A stretch of 64,000 bases of DNA from assembly GCA_012932295.1 (NCBI GenBank), contig JAAONU010000004.1, positions 8,565,030 through 8,629,029 of the forward strand, written 5' to 3'. The notes under the pieces were generated by a model, which was given only the letters and a program-made list of their open reading frames with translations, searched no databases and was not told the DNA's origin. How positions within the stretch are numbered: position 1 is the stretch's first letter; each line of letters opens with the position of its first letter. The DNA comes from Cyclina sinensis. Taxonomy: Eukaryota; Mollusca; Bivalvia; Venerida; Veneridae. This document shows, in pieces, positions 1-10,089 of the stretch. The position numbers were made by a program, and so were the translations under genes.

Positions 1-623
1 CAATTGTTATGTCTTCTCTATTTCTTTCATCTGCATTCGGGATATCTCTTTCAGTTCTTATGCCTTCTCTATTTGTTTGTTCGGTCGTATCTTCGGACAT
101 AGCTTCTTTTTCAATTTTTCTTGCACTTGTCGGCACAAATATTGCCAGGGCATTTGCCCTTAGGTCTGAAACCGGCTCCTTCCTAACTGTACTTGCATGT
201 TCAAAGTGTTGAATTGACATATGTGTAGAGCTACTATAGTTATTTGCAGTTATCAACGAAGGCAAATTCACACAGATGTTCCCAGGAGGGCAAGACTGGT
301 CAAGAGAAATCATGTCTGAGCATAAAAGATATGAAGGCAGGTGACTGTCAGATGCCCCGGGTATATAAAAGCCTGCATTGAAAAGGCGGCTGTATTGATC
401 GTGTTTGTTGATACTGTGGAACTACGTAGAGGTTGTTTGTATTACAGGCAGATGAGGTTGGCAAAGTCCTTTGTTCAATGTTTCATTCGTATTCAAAGTT
501 TAATCGTTCTCTATACCTTCTGGCTCGTTCAATTTGCTTCGCAGACCTTTTTCTGCGTTTACTTTTACTTTGCTGGATGCTGTTTCCAAAAGTGTTTCTC
601 GTTTGACATCGAGATGAATACAT
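1..623 (-). pseudogene. 17-residue-repeat protein gene, copy 1, broken and cut by window edge
   Basis: This is paralogous to the intact gene at 10,090-11,094. The ATG (621-623) follows the same TATTGTAGGTAAAAGTGAA context as in the other copies. The reading frame gives the basic segment KSKRRKRSAKQIERARRYRE and then meets a TGA at 483-485, where copies 2 and 3 have a Cys codon (TGT). A further 2-base loss near 371-380 shifts the frame just before the IPGA.D motif. Downstream, the STVRKEPVSDLRANA segment and the first 17-residue repeats (TNREGIRTERDIPNA) are still open up to position 1. There are thus at least two lesions, so it is a pseudogene unless splicing skips them. The function of the family is unknown to me. 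Confidence 0.75.
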
Positions 624-1242
624 GTTCACTTTTACCTACAATATTGTGAAAAATTAATTAGCTCCTATATGTTCATTTAGTATATGCATTATATGTCATG
701 GATATCATTAAAAAAAACCTTACAACTTGCCGCTGTATTTTCACATAAAATCTAGAGGTACAAAGAAAAATGAAACATAAAAGGTATGTTTAAATTTGTG
801 CCCCTGAAAATACGAAACATTTAGACTTGCCTTGTGCTCTAGACATTTGACATGAAATTATGTAGCCATTGTAGAATTAATATCATAGCCTTTCTACAAG
901 TTTAAAGGAACGGTTAGAAAAAGTTGATAACAAACAAGTTTACAATACGGATGTACGTATTGTTTGCATTTTGCATCAATACAAACGTTAAAATAATTGC
1001 AAATTCATAAACAGAATACCTTAAATTTATAGAAATTGCTCTGCTTGGAATTTTACAAATATAAACATAGTTTTTATATCCTTGCGATTTTTTTTCTGCT
1101 ATTGACGACGCTTACTATTTTGGTTGCTATACACGGACATAATTGAACTTTCTGACGCCTAAATGCCGTTAGCGATCGTACTTTCAATTTTCGACCACAC
1201 GGTCCATTCTGCCAGCCGGTGGTCCAAGGAATTTTTATTAAT
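624..1242. other. Conserved 5' flank of repeat gene copy 1
   Basis: No gene is seen. The stretch matches 11,095-11,704 and 19,265-19,865 nearly along its whole length, including TGTGCTCTAGACATTTGACATG-type text and the words CTTACTATTTTGGTTGC and TTTCGACCACACGGTCC. Such conservation across three units reflects recent duplication, and it may include the promoter and a 5' exon of the repeat gene, with a possible splice acceptor (TTTTTCACAATATTGTAG on the minus strand) just before the start codon. A promoter itself cannot be pinned down from sequence alone. Confidence 0.5.
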
Positions 1243-1662
1243 ATGTAACAGGTGGTTGTAAATCGTGGCTCGACCGGGACTTGAACCCAGGGCCTTCCGC
1301 TTACAGGGCGAACACTCTACCAACTGAGTTACCAAGCCACACGGTTCTTCCTTATCGATTTATCAACTATAAACCTGTACCAGGCAAAATATACCCCTTC
1401 CAAATTTAGAATTCGTCCCGAATTCTCAGAGTCACAGAGGATATTGTAAACACATTCTCGACGTGCCGATGCAGTTGCTAAATTATAACGTAGGTTATTT
1501 AAGTTGGACGCCAAATGTAACAGGTGGTTAAAAAGTCGTGGCTCGACCGGGACTTGAACCCAGGGCCTTCCGCTTACAGGGAGGACACTCTACCAACTGA
1601 GCTACCAAGCCACACGGTTCTTCCTTATCGATTTATCACCTATAAACCTATACCCGGCTACA
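1243..1662 (-). mobile_element. Two head-to-tail tRNA-Thr-derived SINE copies
   Basis: Both copies start with ATGTAACAGGTGGTT and contain, on the minus strand, a tRNA-like head (about 1,267-1,338 and 1,540-1,611). The head has an A box (CTCAGTTGGTAGAG) and a B box (GGTTCAAGTCCCGG). The anticodon loop reads CCTGTAA, so the would-be anticodon is TGT (Thr), but position 33 is C instead of the invariant T, and the second copy has a mismatched anticodon stem. Unit 2 lacks the insertion: there ATTAAT joins directly to AAATGATGCG (around 11,704). A related third copy is at 26,641-26,820. These are SINE-type repeats, not working tRNA genes. Confidence 0.75.
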
Positions 1663-1734
1663 AATAAATGATGCGTAAACATTTTCTGTTATGTACTTCG
1701 AACGTCAACATTCTGACGAACATAATAGTCCTTA

Positions 1735-1915
1735 GAACGATGTAATGCATCTAAGAATACACAGACCAGAGCGGGATTCGAAATCCGATCTTAGCGCATC
1801 CAAGGCCAACATCCTAACCACTGAGCCAAAGAATCGATTCCCTGTCGCAGCTGTCAGTGGTTGTATTTATATACAATTATAGGAAGGTATGCACTAGACT
1901 GTAACACATCCCCTC
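1735..1915 (-). mobile_element. tRNA-like SINE, second family, copy 1
   Basis: The minus strand reads GGCTCAGTGGTTAGGATG, then a B-box-like TTTCGAATCCCGC, which is a decayed tRNA promoter pair. The tail ends with TATAATTGTATATAAATACA. Copies of the same family lie at about 2,310-2,522, 11,780-11,955 and 12,120-12,300, and a decayed one at about 43,205-43,385. Unit 3 lacks the whole block: at about 19,905 CGAACATCAACAT runs straight into AACAACTTTACCAGC. Confidence 0.65.
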
Positions 1916-2309
1916 TTGAATAAGTCATCATTAATAATGACGAATTGTCTTGTTTATTTTTAGGTTGCTCAAAACATTAACGGTCTGCTAAACTGACGGT
2001 TGGTTAAATTTTGACCCAAAATAACTTTATTTTTTTCAAATATCTTATTCAAATTTCTTTCTTATTTTATAAAATCTCTCAGTTATGTCTTTTTGCATGG
2101 AGATATTTTCTTGAAATAGTTAGTCAATTTCTTAGAAAACTGACTCAAAATTTCACCGGCTGATAGTTTAACAGACTGTTAAAGTTTTGAGCAACCGGCA
2201 ACAGAAGATCAAACAGAAATCTTGGAAGATTCTTCTCTATTTAATTTTTACAACTAAGTCCAGTAGGGGTAATCCCGGACGAGCCCCTATCTTACGAGCA
2301 TAAAAGTTT

Positions 2310-2522
2310 GCAATGTGCAGAATGATGTAATGCATCTTAGAATACACAACCCAGAGCGGGATTCAAACTCCGATCTTAGCGCTTCGACGGCCAACACTCT
2401 AAGCACTGAGCCAAGGAATCGATTCTCTGGCGCAGTTATCAGCCAAGGAATCGATTCTCTGGCGCAGTTATCAGGGGTTGTATTTAATTATATACAATTA
2501 AAGGAAGGTATGCACTAGACTG
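2310..2522 (-). mobile_element. tRNA-like SINE, second family, copy 2
   Basis: This is the same tRNA-like element as at 1,735-1,915, with the same tail CTATATATA-rich end and GTTACAGTCTAGTGCATACC start on the minus strand. An internal direct duplication repeats GCCAAGGAATCGATTCTCTG twice (about 2,411-2,475), so this copy has a local slippage event that the others lack. Confidence 0.65.
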
Positions 2523-2889
2523 TAACAACATAACAGCTTTACTAGCTAGATGATGGTTCCTTTTTGTATTTGAGAAACGTTATATGCTGATAAATGTATG
2601 TATTATTGGTATAAGAGAAATAATGCACTAGTTCTCTGCTTTGAGTAATGAATACTCAGGCAGTCTATCAAACGTACGTACACTAGTTATCCGTTGTTTA
2701 TATCACGGTATGTAAAGATCTTGAAATATTTCTAAAATCTCAAAATGACCTTTAACCTGTTACTATTTAAAAAGTGTATCTCATATAAGCTTTAAGTGAC
2801 TGTAAAAATGGTTAAACAAGTCGGTTGTCAACTATTGAATGAAATGTTATGCGAGAATGGTTTCGTACATGCTTGGAAAACCAAAAGTT
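2523..2889. other. Unit 1 flank, no gene
   Basis: No gene or RNA is seen. It aligns with 12,301-12,690 of unit 2, including AGATCTTGAAATATTTCTAAAA and the GAGAATGGTTTC word, and ends at the point where the foreign block 2,890-8,442 begins. Confidence 0.6.
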
Positions 2890-2890
2890 A

Positions 2891-2919
2891 CTTATCGTGG
2901 ACTGCCCAGTTTCGGTGAC
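2891..2919 (+). repeat. Left terminal inverted repeat of Tigger-like element
   Basis: It pairs with 5,840-5,868. The shared core reads TGCCCNGTTTCGGTGAC. A second direct copy of the core (TGCCCGTTTCGGTGACCT) lies inside at about 3,102-3,119. Confidence 0.7.
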
Positions 2920-3252
2920 CTTAATAAACACTCGTGTTTCACTCATAAAAGTAATGAAATAGCAAGTAAACCAATTTCTTACCTTTAGTTTGAAACAAAA
3001 TCATCAACACTGTCACAAGCTCCCATTAAAAAAATTCCAAACAGTGCTGGGGAAAGCCATCTTTTTGACCCATACAGAGGGAATTCCAAGAAAATAACAG
3101 GTGCCCGTTTCGGTGACCTCGTGACATCATAGGAAGTACAGACTATTTGTAAAAGTTATTAACTTTAGAAACTTTTGGATAACTTTAAGAACAATGAAAT
3201 TTTAAACAAAGTTAAACAAATGTATTAACACTCTTCTTATCTATATATCTTT

Positions 3253-5420
3253 TTACTCTTCATCATGACAAGGACAAACAAACTTGTCATGCCTTCTCAC
3301 CACTCTAGTCTTGCAACAATAAACAAGATGTGTCCAGTGATTACAAGCAGGGATGTCACACACATGCCCAAGAAGTGAAGACAAGAGAAACACTATGGCG
3401 AAGCTCTTCTGGTTGGTACTTGTGACAAACACAGCACTTTTCTTCTTCCGGAATGTCACTGTCAGTATCAGTGTCACTGTCAGACACAGACACAACTTGT
3501 ACGTAATCCTGATGGGCCAGGTACTGGACAGTTCTTTTTTGACTTAACTGATATATGTCTTGAAGCATGACCAGAACAAGATTTACGTTTGTCTCTGACT
3601 GTAATCTTCTTGTGACTCTTTATGTCATTCTCAGTCTTAGGGTCAGTCAGACATTTACCACTTGTTAATTTACTTAATGTATTATTACATCGCTTTGGAA
3701 CAGACTTTTTCTTTGACAATGCTGTTGTCTGTTCCAGAAAGAAAGATGATGGCTTATCATGATCATTCTCAACATCATGAGATAGAATACTGGAAGAGTC
3801 ACAGACATCTGAAGATTTAGTTCCAGAATCTTGATCTGATGGGCATCCATTTGATGGTTCATACACAGTTGCAGGTGCCAGAACTTCTTGATTAATAGAA
3901 GAAGGGTCAAAAGGAAATATTCTAGTCCGTTTGAAAGCTGCTCTGAGATTGGGAACAGACAATATGTGTTCATAGGCTTTTGAAGACAGTTCAGCAACGT
4001 TGAACCTAGTGATGTTGGAGTAAGGGTTGGCACGAATAAACTTGTGACTTTCACTGTTGTAAATACGTTGAAAAGGACCAAAACATCCTACATCCAATGG
4101 TTGTAGAATGTGACTCGTATGAGCAGGCAAGACAAAAAGTTCAATATTATGTTCCTTGGCCCAGTCAATAACAGGAATGTTAATGTGTGACCTGTGCCCA
4201 TTAAAGATCAAAATCAGTCTGGTCTTCAGATCCTCTCTGAATATACCTAAGGAAGTGGTCTTCAAGAAAGGTTTGAAATGACTTGGAATTAGACCAGCCA
4301 CTCTCAGTTACTACACCTGTAGCCCCCGCTGAAGATCCAGATAAAAGATCAGCATTGAATCTCTTGCCTTTGAAGATAAAAAATGGAGGCATCATAGTCC
4401 CCACAGCATTTCCACAGCCAATAATGGTAGTTATGGACGACCTGGAAGAAGTAATGGCTGGTGTGTACTTTCCAGAACTGATTACAAAAGGTGGAACATG
4501 TTCAGTCTAAATACCCTTTTCATCAGCATTGTATATGCAGTGGGGTTTAACTTTCAGGTTGTGTTTGGTTAAAACTGAGTTAAGTCTTTCAAAGTTATCT
4601 TTGACATTTGATTCTGATGCTACTTTTGCTCTGACATTAACAAGGGACCTTGGTTTTACGACATGGAGTTCAGGCCAGCGTTTCATAAAACATCTGTGCT
4701 GTTTTCTGCCAAATGGATGCTGTTCATCACGGTTACCAAGGTAAACTGCATAGCTGGATGCCATATTGACAACCTCACTAGTGGTGTACCCATAACCAAG
4801 CGAAGCCATAGACTTGAGATGTTCCACAAACACAGCTTCTTGTTCTTGACTTAGCTCTGGGGTAGGACCTGAATGAAATATAAACTAATCATCAGCCTTA
4901 CTTTGTACTTTGGAGAAGCTGACAGAATTTTTTAATGAATATTTATAACTGAATGAAAGAAAAAAAAGGTATTAAAACTCCACTATGTTGTTTTATAGAA
5001 TTTCAAAAATAAAAACTTATTTTATTAAAACTTCCCAAAGTACTTCTTTATAATAGATTTATGTTATCTATCTTCGAATACTGCTTAACTTCCCTTTTGG
5101 GTATTATTAGCAGATGATTTTTAACTGAATGTTTCAGTCAACATCAAATATGACAAACTGAAGCAGTACATAAATGTAGAGGTCTTTAAAGAAAAAGACT
5201 TCTAACCAGAAGAAGTGGTTTCTGGATCCACTCTGCCTAGAATTCGCTGACGCAGTGTTGTTTGGGGAACACCATAACTGATCGCAGCTCTCTTCACTGG
5301 CATATGATTTTCAATAACTGCTCGATAGGCATTTGTCATAGCAGTTGGTGAATAACATCTGTATGATGTCTTAGACAGTGTGACTTTTTTAGGTTGTGCC
5401 TGAAAAAACGTAACTGTCAT
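3253..5420 (-). pseudogene. Decayed pogo/Tigger-like transposase with C-terminal PHD-like finger
   Basis: Read 5'->3' on the minus strand, 5,420-5,202 gives a pipsqueak-type helix-turn-helix (YRAVIENHMPVKRAAISYGV, then TTLRQRI). An apparent intron follows, with acceptor TTTCATTCAG at about 4,870. The frame 4,869-4,507 gives a CENP-B/Tc5-like region (MKRWPELHVVKPR) and the first DDE acid in IYNADEKGI. A TAG follows directly at about 4,507, and the same frame goes on as TEHVPPFVIS and GTMMPPFFIFKGKRF. A frameshift near 4,230 moves to ILIFNGHRSHI, where the second acid of the triad is Asn instead of Asp, and then to LPAHTSHILQPLD with the third. After a Ser/Lys-rich linker and another shift near 3,490, a Cys/His-rich end (CCVCHKY, WACVCD, CNHWTHLVYCC, FVCPC) resembles a PHD finger; a further shift lies near 3,360-3,400. 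The protein is dead by several independent lesions. Confidence 0.8.
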
Positions 5421-5839
5421 TAGTTAGTAATAGTACATCTTTCAATAGTGATAAAAATAAAATTAAAAATGTAAGGTGTATTGGAACATTTGGGCACACC
5501 CTGTACCAAAAAAAAATGTGCGGGACTGTCTTACGTCATAGACTCTCTTAGGCAGATGACAACCAAAACGCCAAACGTTTGCAAAATACTGATTTCATGT
5601 TTCTGGTTTGTTTTAGTGTTCATTTAAGGGACATGTTAAAAGGATATTAAGAAAATTACCAAATTTTACACTTGTATTTAAAAAAAGGATGATACTCACG
5701 TCTTTGAAGCGCATTATTTACTTTTTTGACAGCGATGACAGCAGTTTGTTTACTTTAGAGTGGGCACTTGTTGTTGACGTCATACGACTCTTTTCAAACG
5801 AAAACGCACGCGCTGAATTTAAGTCACCGAAACAGGGCA

Positions 5840-5868
5840 GTCACCGAAACAGGGCATTGAACGATAAG
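5840..5868 (-). repeat. Right terminal inverted repeat of Tigger-like element
   Basis: GTCACCGAAACAGGGCA then a run ending CGATAAG, inverse of 2,891-2,919. The 17-bp core is tandemly repeated inward at 5,823-5,839. Confidence 0.7.
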
Positions 5869-8442
5869 TCTGTCCCATCCCATTTTGAAACCCCAACTTC
5901 GACCCGAACTGAAAAAAAATGACGGTACCTCACGAAACGAATACCTGTTTTGTGATATAAAAAAAAGTCACCCTCCAGATTTTCAACCATTTTTGTGTAA
6001 GTTTTCTCATTTTCTTTTAAAGTTGATTTTCATTTTCTCTATGGGAAACGGCTTTTGTTTACAATGGACATCATATTGACCTTGACTTTTCAATTTTGGA
6101 GTTTTTCCGGGAAAGCTCTGGTGATTTCCAAAAGAATACAAGGGGCTGTATCAAAACTTCAAGTACAAGGTTATTTATAATGCTGAATGATTCTTTTTTT
6201 TCTTTTTCAACGTAAATCTTTTCTTTTTAAAAATCAAACTAGCTGTCTAATATAATCTGATTTAATATCCGTTCCTTCAGTTCATGACCACAACACTTGA
6301 TGACGCATTCGGAATGTTTACGTCATTAAACGGATTAGGTTAAGGCGTAGCAGGTGAGGTACACGAAGAGCGCCGCTACCCCTTTAGTGAAGAAAAGAAA
6401 ACTACATTCAAAATGTTATACAAGCATGATTTTCTTGAAATTGTATTTTTTTCAGATATGCACCTTTTCTTTTTACATAAAAAGGGTCATAATGGGCAGT
6501 AAGTTGACAAAAACAATAAGCATGATAATGTATCATTGGTAATAACATAAAGAAAGAAAAAAAGGCGTAAGAAAAAAAACTGTCGAGAAAAAATATTGCA
6601 TGGCCAGTAATGTATAACAAAAATCTCCCTGAACGTAATAAAGTTAGCTTTAAAGCGAGTGACCCACAGAAGGGCCGACGATGAAAAAAAAATGTTTATA
6701 CATCTGGAAATTCAAGCTGTAATGGGGAAGAAGATATCTAAACTAAGTTACTGACTTTTTTTGTTATTAAAATATCAAAATATAAAGATGTACACACTTT
6801 TATCGGTTAAAAATTTCCGCCGTACTAGGCTTTTTCTCCTTTTTTAGCAGGGGCTGTTTACATGCGTCTTCTCCTCAGGAATTTTTTTTAGAATCATGTA
6901 GTTTTCCCCTAAAATTCAATTTACATCAAGTTTTTTCTTCCCCTTTTGCGAAAATACCGCATTAATTTTCCCCAAAGACCCCTCCCCCTACCTGTGGAAA
7001 AAAGCCCTGCATGCATGCACAAAGACGTTTGAACGTCTTGTTTTCTCTAAGACTTGACATTTTGGCAGGCTTTAAAAAATGAATAAATAAGAATTGCCGA
7101 AAAATTTTTGCGCAGGGTGTTTCTTTAATTTGATTTCTCTGTGTCATTTTCATTGGTCTAGCAATAAACACATTTTTTTCAAAAGATATTCAGTGCTGAT
7201 GTGATATTGCAAGGTGAACTTGATCGTTTCAAGAGTCGTAGTAGATATACCTAATTCTTACGTCTGTTCGCAAACGACTATTTTGAAAAAACTGACTGTT
7301 ATACGTAGAAAAATATTTCCTTACTGGAATCCATCAGGCCGTCCGTACCCTTGCTTATATTTTTAAGAGCTGACCTGTTTTTGTTTTTTGTTGGGTTTTG
7401 TGTGTGTGTGTTTTTTTTGGTGTTTTTTTGTGTTTTTTTAAGGGGTTGTTGTTTTTTTTTTATACTTTGGCATGCAGGAAGAGTCTCACATTCGAAATGT
7501 TGCAGGAAAAGTCTCACATTCGAAATGTTATATGTAACGTTCTTGGCCACATCTAAAGCTTAAAAGAACATCGAACATCAGACGTCCTTTCAACCTCCTT
7601 ACTTTCTGTACAGATGGTGGTGTTCAATGTATTTTGTTCTTGGACAGCATGGGGTGTATTTAAGGTCGTCTGTCATTAGCGCCTTTAGGTATAACTTATC
7701 TTCATACTTTTTACGACTAATCTCTGCAGGAGGCGTCGATCATATGCTCAACCGGTATCAACGATAAATAAACTCAAATAGAGATTTGCATACCAGCTAG
7801 TGTTTTTATAGCGACGTGGCAATCTTAGAAAGTCCAATATACTTCAGTGCTCCAGGAATTCGAGAACGAATTCTTAAAAAGAGTATGAATTTGAAATTTG
7901 AAAGACCCTGTATGTGTGTAGAATTTTCCGAATTACAAAAAAACTGTATATGTTTTTATTCCAATTGTTTTCTTTTTTTCTTTTCTTTTTATCTTTCTAT
8001 GTAAAACAAAGTCGGGGTAAAATCTTCTGATGCTCTTTTATATTATACACTAACAGCCACACGTTGTTGAACTTCCAAATCAAAAGTTATAACATTTTTG
8101 TAAATATGGCAGAAAAAACCACATAATTTAAAAAATACCTGACTTATTTCATGACCAAAATTTCTTTTCCTGGGAATATCGACGTATACAATGCTTCAAT
8201 ACTCGTCGATAATTTTGAGGAACCCCCTGACATGGGCGCCGCCATTTTGAAAAAAAAAACCGACGTCATGCATTGCGCTCTATGAAGAAATTGAAAAAAA
8301 ATCGATTTTTGACAAAACTGTCAGATAAAAAGAAAAATTGAAATAATAGTCTAGAGATATCCCTGTATTGGTATGAAAGATGTCCCTTTTAGCGAATAGG
8401 TGTGGAATACAATGACACAATGGAGGTTTCAAATTTGGTAGG
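5869..8442. other. Inserted block without recognisable gene
   Basis: This lies between the Tigger-like element and unit 2 and has no counterpart at the unit 2/unit 3 junction, so it entered with or around the transposon. I see no coding region. It is AT-rich with long T or A tracts (about 7,380-7,460), a 24-base tandem echo of CAGGAAAAGTCTCACATTCG at about 7,475-7,530, and the GC-richer words GACATGGGCGCCGCCATTTTG (about 8,231) and CCGACGTCATGCATTGCGC (about 8,263). It could be a non-autonomous element or an ancient unit remnant. Confidence 0.5.
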
Positions 8443-8905
8443 ACAGACTTTAAACAATAATGTTCTTTTGTTACTCAAGGAAGTGCTAATCGATAATTTC
8501 ATTCAAAAATTGCACAATGACCAGCAAGATAAACACATACTTGAACTGTATAATAATGTAAAAGTCATCATTTGTTTATAAACAATACTTAAATATTCTA
8601 TATTGACCTAAGAAGTTGTAAATGTAAACTAAGATTATCTAAGATTAACACAGAATACCAAGACATTCAAGAGAGTTTTTATCAGTTCTGTAATTTCAGT
8701 GATTTGGAAGGTGAATTTCATTTTGTTTTCAAATTTCATCTGTATTCAGGTATAAGAAGAAATATATTAAACTGTTTAAGTTTGTTCAACTATTACAATC
8801 TGAAAATAAATATGAGCCGTTTAGACTAGTAAATATCTTACAGAAGACGCCATTAAGCGTAGATTAACATTATAATATTGTAGCATAAGGAATATTTATG
8901 GTACA
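8443..8905 (+). pseudogene. Fossil C-terminal piece of a LINE reverse transcriptase protein
   Basis: The plus strand carries shifted and stopped frames that resemble the C-terminal Cys/His region of mollusc LINE proteins: FCNFSDLEGEFHFVFKF, then YSGIRR, then a region equivalent to the FVQLLQSENKYE word of the second copy (12,691-13,170). It has no open frame left. Identity rests on my memory of the family pattern (EDEFHFVLKCPLYSDIRRKY-like), so it is an inference. Confidence 0.5.
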
Positions 8906-10089
8906 CTTATTTCACTCTCTATGTGAAATTTGGAATGACCAGTTAATTTGAGCCATTTCGTATATACTTGTGCCCGTGACTTTGATCTGTTTACTTGTTA
9001 TATATTATGACTAATTGCTAGTGGTGGATTATCTTGTGCACCTATGTGTTTCACAACTTCTAAACTGTTTTCTTTGAGTATATAGAGAACTTTGTTTTTG
9101 TTATTTGTGTTCTCATTTTATCGCCCTTTTGAATAAATAAATAACACATATATGCTTTGTGTGCAAGAGATTCAAACTGTAAAAATTACATTGAACATAC
9201 ACCATTATATGACAGCTCTTTAAAAGCTTGAAGTGAATAAACATTTAATTATGGGAGACAAAGGAGAGATTCTAACATCTTTCCATACAGAGGTACAGAG
9301 GTATCTGATGAAATTGTTCAGCGACATTCATACGAGCTTATAGTTGAGTATTAAGATTACTAACAGTTCGCCATGTATGTAGCGTCATATTCGAATAAAT
9401 AGGTCGGTTTTGTGGCCTTGCAATGAATGTCACTGACATTAAAATCACCGCACATAACGAATGCGAGTTTGCTTACGGCCTTGTTTCTTTTGCAGGATCA
9501 TATATTGTATTTGTTGAGTTAAGAAAAATGAAGAACTTGTACTACATTGTAACAATAACACGAACGAGAACAACAATAAAAATAACAATACATATTATCA
9601 TTGTTTTTCATTTGTATATAATTTATAAACATTTTGTATAATCATTTTATAACATTGAAACAAACAAGCAACAACAATAAAATCAATATACGCAATGATA
9701 ACAGGTGTAAATAATTTTCTCATCTATGGATATAATCATTTTAATAAATTTGACATTGAAAAATACTCGTATCCAAAGTCTTCGTCTTCAGTGCAACAGC
9801 TGTCGGATTTAGCCTTCTGAAATAGAAAAAAAAAAATCTTTGACTATAGACCTTTGATTTAAAAAAGAGATGTATATATCTTAATAACTTCCTTAATTCA
9901 TAAATTAAAAAGCTGAATAAATTCATACTTAAGTACTATATCACATGACAAGATGTGTTATTATCTCATTCGTAATAAGTGGTCTAAATGCAAAATATTC
10001 AAATGAAAATAATTCATGTTACGCTCGATCTTAAACTGAATTGAAATAAACTTTAATTTTTGTAAACTCTATAACATACTTTTCTGTCG
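8906..10089. other. Unit 2 intergenic flank
   Basis: No gene is seen. It corresponds to 13,171-13,560 plus 16,968-18,243 of unit 3. The short TATATA stretch at about 9,150 is the site that grew into a long (TA)n run in unit 3. Around 9,240 lies the uninterrupted target of the LINE that sits in unit 3. Confidence 0.6.

Larger units (their letters stand above)
1..2889. repeat. Tandem duplication unit 1 (right part)
   Basis: This stretch is collinear with 10,560-12,690 (unit 2), and its gene and upstream flank also match 18,790-20,060 (unit 3). The shared order along the plus strand is repeat gene (minus strand), its upstream flank, a conserved block with the words GACCACACGGTCCATTC and TGACGTTAGCG-like text, tRNA-like SINE copies, and a block ending in GTTACT. 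The left part of the unit lies off the window. Its right end breaks at about 2,889, where unit 2 runs straight into the next unit, so 2,890-8,442 is inserted relative to the unit 2/unit 3 junction. Confidence 0.8.
2891..5868 (-). mobile_element. pogo/Tigger-like DNA transposon with PHD-like finger, inactive
   Basis: The ends form imperfect 29-bp inverted repeats: left 2,891-2,919 (CTTATCGT, then TGCCC, then GTTTCGGTGAC) and right 5,840-5,868, with about four mismatches. The inner part of the repeat recurs near each end (about 3,102-3,119 on the left, 5,823-5,839 on the right), which looks like sub-terminal transposase binding sites. Inside, on the minus strand, are pieces of a transposase with psq-type helix-turn-helix, DDE domain and Cys/His finger. 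A TA target duplication is not clear (TA on the left, TC on the right). The element is absent from the unit 2/unit 3 junction at 12,690. Confidence 0.75.

Noticed and set aside
1267..1338. Functional tRNA-Thr genes (also 1,540-1,611 and 26,693-26,764)
   Set aside because: All copies have C instead of T at loop position 33, one has a broken anticodon stem, and all sit inside longer shared repeat units with identical flanks, which fits SINEs.
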